DNA from: Bacteroides sp. CAG:1060_57_27
GTDB lineage: Bacteria > Bacteroidota > Bacteroidia > Bacteroidales > UBA932
Assembly (NCBI GenBank): GCA_001915575.1
Contig: MNQT01000011.1
Location: forward strand, 88,344 to 152,343
Length of the DNA: 64,000 nucleotides
Direction: 5' to 3'
Of the stretch, positions 59,896 to 64,000 are shown piece after piece. The notes below the pieces were generated by a model that was given only the letters and a program-made list of their open reading frames with translations, had not been told where the DNA came from and made no database searches. How positions within the stretch are numbered: position 1 is the stretch's first letter; each line of letters starts with the position of its first letter. The position numbers and the translations under genes are program-made.

Positions 59896-60272
59896 GACTG
59901 AAAAGAGTTACCGTCATACTTATTGCCGCGGCTCTGGTTGCAGCTGCGGCAATATTGTTTTATTGCATCGACCCCTCGGAGTCCAGATATGCCCCGAAGT
60001 GCATCTTTTACATGCTTACCGGACTTGAATGTCCCGGCTGCGGTTCCCAGCGTGCCCTGCATGCACTGATGCATCTGCATGTTGCAGAAGCGTTCCGCTA
60101 TAACGCACTCCTCGTGTCAGCGCTTCCGTTCCTTGTGCTATATGTGTCCGCATCCATCTTCAGGGATAGGGTGCCGGGATTGTACCGCAGGCTCCAGGGC
60201 CGTGCCGTTATCTTGACGACCTTGTCGCTCATCTTTGCATGGTGGGTGTTGCGTAACCTCTTCCAGATCTGA
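59883..60272 (+). CDS. DUF2752 membrane protein
   Basis: This 129-residue protein has about three helices and the family signature GLECPGCGSQRALHALMHL near residue 45, with two Cys and a conserved Arg/His. The N-terminal segment reaches the membrane directly. The two Cys may bind metal. DUF2752 proteins often accompany TM2 or CD225 genes in Bacteroidetes, as here. Function unknown. ATG 59883 is in the middle of the upstream reading frame and was chosen because the conserved part begins right after it. Confidence 0.82.
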   Translation: MPVLRLKRVTVILIAAALVAAAAILFYCIDPSESRYAPKCIFYMLTGLECPGCGSQRALHALMHLHVAEAFRYNALLVSALPFLVLYVSASIFRDRVPGLYRRLQGRAVILTTLSLIFAWWVLRNLFQI

Positions 60273-60277
60273 AAATC

Positions 60278-60287
60278 CCCCCCCCCC
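60278..60287 (+). repeat. Ten-base poly-C tract after the DUF2752 gene
   Basis: The sequence reads GAAAAT, ten C, then AGCC, starting 6 bases after the stop. It is about 40 bases ahead of the -33 box of the next promoter, so it is not between -33 and -7 and should not alter promoter spacing directly. It is a possible slippage site or assembly artefact. Confidence 0.85.
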
Positions 60288-60325
60288 AGCCTCATAAAAC
60301 CGCATTTTACCCCCTCCCATAGGCA

Positions 60326-60357
60326 TTTGCAGACTTGATGCAAAAATCGTATCTTTG
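60326..60357 (+). promoter_or_regulatory. Promoter of the PglF/WbpM-like dehydratase gene
   Basis: TTTG at 60326-60329, a 20-base spacer and TATCTTTG at 60350-60357 match the Bacteroidota consensus exactly. Transcription would start near 60364, leaving a 26-base leader to ATG 60390. This separates the dehydratase from the upstream locus B genes and argues for independent expression. Confidence 0.8.
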
Positions 60358-60389
60358 CAGTTACGAATTATGTGTGGAAGTGGTTCACG

Positions 60390-62297
60390 ATGAGTGTACT
60401 GAATAAACTTGTCAACTGGTATTTCTCCAGAAAGGCTTCGCCTTACTGGTGTATTCTTGCCATAGACTGCGCAATGGTGGTCTTCTCCGGCTATCTCGGT
60501 GTCTATATCGAGAGGGGAGGCCAGTTCTTTTCCGACAACTTCTGGCAGCTTACCTGGGGCCTGCTGCTCTGCCTGCTGCTGTTCGTGGTGGCTTTCAGGA
60601 TTTTCCATACCTATACGGCAATCGTCCGCTATTCGTCTTTCGTCGACCTGCAGAAGGTCGTCGCTGCGACTTTTGGCGGTTCTGCCGCCTCGTGGCTGCT
60701 TTCGCTCGCTCTTCCGGACTGGCAGACCGTGGTGTTCCCCGGGAGTCTCGGCTGTCTGATAATGTTCGGGATGTCGACCCTGCTGCTGTGGTTCACGAGG
60801 GTCACGGTCAAGCTGCTCTTCGACACTTTCCGCGAGAATACGAACACTGTCAAGGTGTTTATCTACGGCATCCGCGAGGGTGGCGTGGGCATAGCCAAGG
60901 ACATACGCAACCAGTCGCCGATGAAATATTCCCTTGCGGGCTTCGTGTCTCCGTGGGGGGATGTCGAGTCCAACTTCCTTATGGGTGTGAAGGTGCGTCG
61001 TGACGGGCCGAACCTCGTAAGGCACATGCGCGAGGCGGGAGCCGGTGCCCTTATCGTGTCTCCCATGCTGATAGACCATTTCCGCGAACGCAATGAACTC
61101 ATTGACGGGCTTATCGCCAATAATATAAAGATATTGGTGATTCCCTCCGCCGAGGAGTGGGACGGCAAGAGCGACCTGCATTCCATGTATCTGCACGAGG
61201 TGGATATCGAAGAACTGCTTCCGCGCGACAAGATCGAGGTCAATATGGAAGCGATAGGCGATCTGCTTAGGGGCAGGCATGTGCTGATCACGGGTGCGGC
61301 CGGAAGTATCGGTTCCGAAATGGTAAGGCAGATTGCGCCGTTCGCCCCGGCGGAGATGACCTTGATCGACCAGGCGGAGACCCCGATGCACGACGTGCGC
61401 ATATACCTCGCGGCGCACTTCCCCGAAATCAAGGCGGAGACCATAGTCACCACGATTACCGACAGGGAGCAGATGGAGAATATCTTCAGCACCTACCGTC
61501 CCGACTATGTGTTCCACGCGGCGGCCTACAAGCATGTTCCGATGATGGAGGACAATCCTGCGCAGGCCGTGCGCAACAATGTCGAGGGCACGCGCATAAT
61601 AGCCGACCTTGCGGTGAAGTACGGGACGAAGAAGTTCGTGATGATATCCACCGACAAGGCAGTCAATCCGACCAATGTCATGGGCTGTTCGAAGCGTATC
61701 AGCGAGATTTACTGCCAGTCGCTCGGCAAGGCCATAGCTGACGGCAAGGTCGATGGCGTAACGCAGTTCGTGACGACGCGTTTCGGCAACGTGCTCGGCT
61801 CCAACGGCAGCGTTATCCCCCTGTTCAGGGAGCAGATCAAGAAGGGCGGGCCCGTGACCGTCACTCATCCCGACATCATACGCTACTTCATGCTGATTCC
61901 CGAGGCCTGCAAGCTCGTGCTGGAGGCCGGGACTATGGGCAAGGGCGGCGAGATATTCGTGTTCGACATGGGCAAGCCCGTGAGGATAGTCGACCTGGCG
62001 AAGCGTATGATAGCCCTTTCCGGAGCGCGCAATATCGAAATCAAGTTCACCGGCCTGCGCGACGGTGAGAAGCTTTACGAGGAGGTGCTTTCCGACAAGG
62101 AGAAGACCAGGACCACCAGCCATCCCAAGATTATGGTCGCGTCCGTGCGCGAGTATGACTACGAGACCGCCTGCCGCAACGAAGACCGTCTTATGGAGGT
62201 GTCCCGCACCTTCGACGACATGCAGATAGTCAAGGTGATGAAGGAAATCGTGCCCGAGTACAAGAGCCAGAGCTCGAAATATACGGTTCTGGACTGA
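60390..62297 (+). CDS. Membrane-bound UDP-HexNAc 4,6-dehydratase (PglF/WbpM/CapD-like)
   Basis: This 635-residue enzyme has four N-terminal membrane helices (to about residue 140), a first nucleotide-binding domain (KVFIYGIREGGVGIAKDIRN near 155) and a C-terminal dehydratase domain with LITGAAGSIGSEMVRQ near 300. STDKAVNPTNVMGCSKR near 405 shows the WbpM-type active site, where Met replaces the catalytic Tyr. It converts UDP-GlcNAc to UDP-4-keto-6-deoxy-HexNAc, the substrate for PglE- or WbpV-type enzymes; both are present in this window. GTG 60372 lies within about eight bases of the predicted transcription start, so ATG 60390 is preferred. Confidence 0.93.
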   Translation: MSVLNKLVNWYFSRKASPYWCILAIDCAMVVFSGYLGVYIERGGQFFSDNFWQLTWGLLLCLLLFVVAFRIFHTYTAIVRYSSFVDLQKVVAATFGGSAASWLLSLALPDWQTVVFPGSLGCLIMFGMSTLLLWFTRVTVKLLFDTFRENTNTVKVFIYGIREGGVGIAKDIRNQSPMKYSLAGFVSPWGDVESNFLMGVKVRRDGPNLVRHMREAGAGALIVSPMLIDHFRERNELIDGLIANNIKILVIPSAEEWDGKSDLHSMYLHEVDIEELLPRDKIEVNMEAIGDLLRGRHVLITGAAGSIGSEMVRQIAPFAPAEMTLIDQAETPMHDVRIYLAAHFPEIKAETIVTTITDREQMENIFSTYRPDYVFHAAAYKHVPMMEDNPAQAVRNNVEGTRIIADLAVKYGTKKFVMISTDKAVNPTNVMGCSKRISEIYCQSLGKAIADGKVDGVTQFVTTRFGNVLGSNGSVIPLFREQIKKGGPVTVTHPDIIRYFMLIPEACKLVLEAGTMGKGGEIFVFDMGKPVRIVDLAKRMIALSGARNIEIKFTGLRDGEKLYEEVLSDKEKTRTTSHPKIMVASVREYDYETACRNEDRLMEVSRTFDDMQIVKVMKEIVPEYKSQSSKYTVLD

Positions 62298-62301
62298 TCT
62301 A

Positions 62302-62332
62302 TTTGAAAATCAGGCCGGATTTGTTATATTTG
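62302..62332 (+). promoter_or_regulatory. Promoter of the desulfoferrodoxin-like gene
   Basis: TTTG at 62302-62305, a 19-base spacer and TATATTTG at 62325-62332 fit the consensus. Transcription would begin near 62339. The in-frame ATG at 62343 would leave almost no leader, so ATG 62364 is the better start. Confidence 0.75.
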
Positions 62333-62363
62333 TTAGCGTTTAATGATAAATCTGGTAAATTCA

Positions 62364-62744
62364 ATGGACCTTAAATTCTTTGTCTGCCGCCATTGCGGCA
62401 ATGTGATAGCCTATGTCAAGAGCAGCGGCGTGAAGGTCGTGTGCTGCGGTGAGCCCATGCAGGAACTCGTTCCCAATACGAGCGACGGTGCCGGAGAGAA
62501 GCATGTGCCGGTGGTCGTGCGCGAGGGCGGCGTCGTGACTGTGAAGGTCGGAAGCGTCGAACATCCCATGCTTGAGGCGCATTATATCGAATGGATTGCG
62601 ATCCAGACCACTGCCGGTGTCCAGCTGCGCCGTCTCGCCCCCGGTCAGAAGCCCGAGGCCGTGTTTGCGCTTGCTCCCGGAGAGGATGTCGTCGCCGCCT
62701 TCGAATACTGCAACCTCCACGGACTCTGGAAGTGGGAGGCATAG
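62364..62744 (+). CDS. dfx: Desulfoferrodoxin (superoxide reductase)
   Basis: This 126-residue cytoplasmic enzyme reduces superoxide to peroxide. Residues 1-35 form the rubredoxin-like Dx centre with CRHCG near residue 8 and the adjacent CCGEPM near 27. The superoxide reductase centre has EKHVPVV near 48 (catalytic Glu-Lys and His), VEHPMLEAHYIEWIA near 67 and the Cys-His pair CNLHGLWKWEA at the C-terminus. Length is typical of two-centre desulfoferrodoxins. Peroxide formed would be handled by rubrerythrin. It lies between two nucleotide-sugar genes but has its own promoter. Confidence 0.93.
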   Translation: MDLKFFVCRHCGNVIAYVKSSGVKVVCCGEPMQELVPNTSDGAGEKHVPVVVREGGVVTVKVGSVEHPMLEAHYIEWIAIQTTAGVQLRRLAPGQKPEAVFALAPGEDVVAAFEYCNLHGLWKWEA

Positions 62745-62766
62745 ATAGTAAGTGTGAATCTGTCTC

Positions 62767-63822
62767 ATGCTGGACTATAACATCGATCTGAACGGCAGGA
62801 CCGTCCTTGTCACCGGGGCGGCCGGTTTCATCGGAAGCGGTCTCTCGGAGCGTCTCTGCGCCTGCTTCGAGGGCATCAGGGTAGTGGGGGTGGACTCGAT
62901 TACCGACTATTACGATGTCGGCATAAAGCACGCGCGTCTCGAGAGGCTGTCGCGCTGCGGCGGCTTCGTCTTCGAGAAGGGAAGCATCGCCGACAAAGCT
63001 TTCGTGGAGAGGCTTTTCGTGGAGTATTCGCCCGCCGTGGTGGTGAACCTTGCGGCGCAGGCTGGGGTTCGGTACAGTATTACCAATCCTGATTCCTACA
63101 TAGAGAGTAACATAATAGGCTTCTACAACATCCTTGAGGCCTGCCGCCACCATGAGGTGGAGCATCTGGTCTATGCAAGTTCGAGCAGCGTGTACGGCAG
63201 CAACAGGAAGGTGCCCTACAGCACCGACGACAAGGTCGACAATCCCGTCAGCCTGTATGCCGCCACAAAGAAGAGCAACGAGCTCATGGCGCACGCCTAT
63301 TCCAAGCTCTACGACATCCCTTCCACCGGGCTGCGCTTCTTCACGGTCTACGGTCCCGCAGGCCGTCCGGACATGGCGTATTTCGGCTTTACGGACAAGC
63401 TGCGTGCAGGGCAGACGATAAAGATATTCAACTACGGCAATTGCAAGAGGGACTTCACCTATATAGACGACATAGTCGAGGGCGTGGTGAGGGTCATGCA
63501 GCATGCTCCCGAGAGGGCGACGGGGGAGGACGGGCTGCCCGTGCCTCCTTACAGGGTCTACAACATAGGCAACAATCATCCCGAGAACCTGCTCGACTTC
63601 GTGCGCATACTGCAGGAGGAGCTGGTTGCCGCAGGGGTGTTGCCCGCGGACTATGACTTCGAAGCCCACCGCGAACTCGTGCCCATGCAGCCGGGCGACG
63701 TGCCCGTGACCTACGCCGATACCGCGCCGCTCGAGCGCGACTTCGGCTTCAAGCCGTCGACGCCGCTTCGCGAGGGGCTCCGCCGTTTCGCCAGGTGGTA
63801 TAAGGAGTATTATATGGCTTAG
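62767..63822 (+). CDS. UDP-glucuronate 4-epimerase-like NAD-dependent epimerase
   Basis: This 351-residue extended short-chain dehydrogenase has the nucleotide loop LVTGAAGFIGSGLSERL near residue 14, AAQAGVRYSITNPDSYIESN near 98 (typical of GlcA 4-epimerases), VYASSSSVYGSNRKVPYS near 136 and catalytic SLYAATKKSNEL near 162. FGFTDKLRAGQTIKIFNYG and CKRDFTYIDDIVEGVVRVM follow. Most similar enzymes convert UDP-GlcA to UDP-GalA; other uronic or hexose substrates are possible. It is the last gene of the polysaccharide region, 22 bases after the dfx stop. Confidence 0.88.
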   Translation: MLDYNIDLNGRTVLVTGAAGFIGSGLSERLCACFEGIRVVGVDSITDYYDVGIKHARLERLSRCGGFVFEKGSIADKAFVERLFVEYSPAVVVNLAAQAGVRYSITNPDSYIESNIIGFYNILEACRHHEVEHLVYASSSSVYGSNRKVPYSTDDKVDNPVSLYAATKKSNELMAHAYSKLYDIPSTGLRFFTVYGPAGRPDMAYFGFTDKLRAGQTIKIFNYGNCKRDFTYIDDIVEGVVRVMQHAPERATGEDGLPVPPYRVYNIGNNHPENLLDFVRILQEELVAAGVLPADYDFEAHRELVPMQPGDVPVTYADTAPLERDFGFKPSTPLREGLRRFARWYKEYYMA

Positions 63823-63924
63823 GCTCCGGGGTCGGGCACCGGCCTGCCAGGGCATCCGTGCCTTCGAATTTCTGGCTTGGCGTTTTTTTTCGCCTGCAAT
63901 TTTCTTAGATTCAACACCGAAGTG

Positions 63925-63956
63925 CAACAGCGAGGATCCGACGGACCTCGCTGTTG
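63925..63956. terminator. Hairpin near the window end, possible terminator
   Basis: CAACAGCGAGG at 63925-63935 pairs perfectly with CCTCGCTGTTG at 63946-63956 around a 10-base loop. A T9 run appears about 20 bases later, and G6 follows it, so the classical tight U-tract is missing. It lies about 100 bases after the epimerase stop and may end the locus B transcript. The rest of 63823-64000 shows no gene. Confidence 0.4.
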
Positions 63957-64000
63957 ACGGTCTCAAAGTTGTTTCCTTTTTTTTTGGGGGGCAAGCGCAA

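Noticed and set aside
60138-62123. A 661-codon antisense frame over the dehydratase gene
   Set aside because: The plus strand encodes an intact PglF/WbpM-like enzyme with its own promoter; the antisense protein has no domain.
1-64000. CRISPR arrays, tRNA and rRNA genes
   Set aside because: No regularly spaced repeats or recognisable tRNA/rRNA sequences were seen in the window, although short RNA genes could be missed by eye.

Overview
The window looks like a chromosomal segment of an anaerobic Bacteroidales species (phylum Bacteroidota), perhaps from a gut or related metagenome. The evidence is the recurring Bacteroidota-type promoter (TTTG, 19-21 bases, TAnnTTTG), the UpxY-type antiterminator, the split GcvPA/GcvPB glycine decarboxylase, several Rpn/PDDEXK nuclease copies, and oxygen-defence proteins typical of anaerobes (rubrerythrin, flavodiiron protein, desulfoferrodoxin-type protein). 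I cannot name the genus. The housekeeping part is visibly GC-rich, whereas much of the polysaccharide region is AT-rich.

Layout. (1) 1-19.8 kb is core and household genes: a ZIP metal transporter, a decayed chloramphenicol acetyltransferase-like fragment, two HAD phosphatases, a secreted GH31 glycosidase, rubrerythrin, a phospholipid pair (CDP-alcohol phosphatidyltransferase and cardiolipin synthase), an arginase-fold protein, a gcvT-gcvH-gcvPA-gcvPB operon, envelope or peptidoglycan proteins (DUF5715, M23), TrmO, a flavodiiron protein, an MFS exporter and a ThrE-type exporter. (2) 19.8-38.1 kb is polysaccharide locus A. It is transcribed leftwards from a Wzx flippase at 38074 through sugar-modifying enzymes, glycosyltransferases, Glf and a Wzy-like polymerase to a WecA/WbpL-class phosphoglycosyltransferase and WbuC. 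An UpxY-type antiterminator lies at its far end on the opposite strand. (3) 38.1-42.0 kb is a central island holding an Rpn nuclease, a Fic protein with a large palindrome upstream, and a second Rpn nuclease. (4) 42.0-63.8 kb is polysaccharide locus B, running rightwards from a second flippase. It carries a 3-amino-3,6-dideoxysugar cassette with its own acyl carrier protein and acyl-activating enzyme, glycosyltransferases, an EpsG-like polymerase, a pyruvyltransferase/FrhB pair, a PglC-class phosphoglycosyltransferase, a PglE-like aminotransferase and a PglF/WbpM-like dehydratase. Three small membrane proteins and a desulfoferrodoxin-like gene are interspersed.

How it fits together. Loci A and B each hold a flippase, a polymerase, glycosyltransferases, sugar-tailoring enzymes and an initiating phosphoglycosyltransferase, so each could build its own undecaprenyl-linked repeat unit. 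The single PglF/WbpM-like dehydratase could supply a 4-keto-6-deoxy-HexNAc nucleotide to both. The most striking structural signal is a 60-bp element found once upstream of each flippase in mirror orientation (38115-38174 and 41934-41993, three mismatches), bracketing the Rpn-Fic-Rpn island. I read it as a shared operon leader, possibly a target of the antiterminator or a site for recombination between the two loci; that is inference.

Two genes of locus A appear frameshifted by one extra base (an RraA-family gene, and the C-terminus of the terminal epimerase). These may be real decay or sequencing error. I saw no rRNA, tRNA or CRISPR array, and no complete insertion sequence with terminal repeats.
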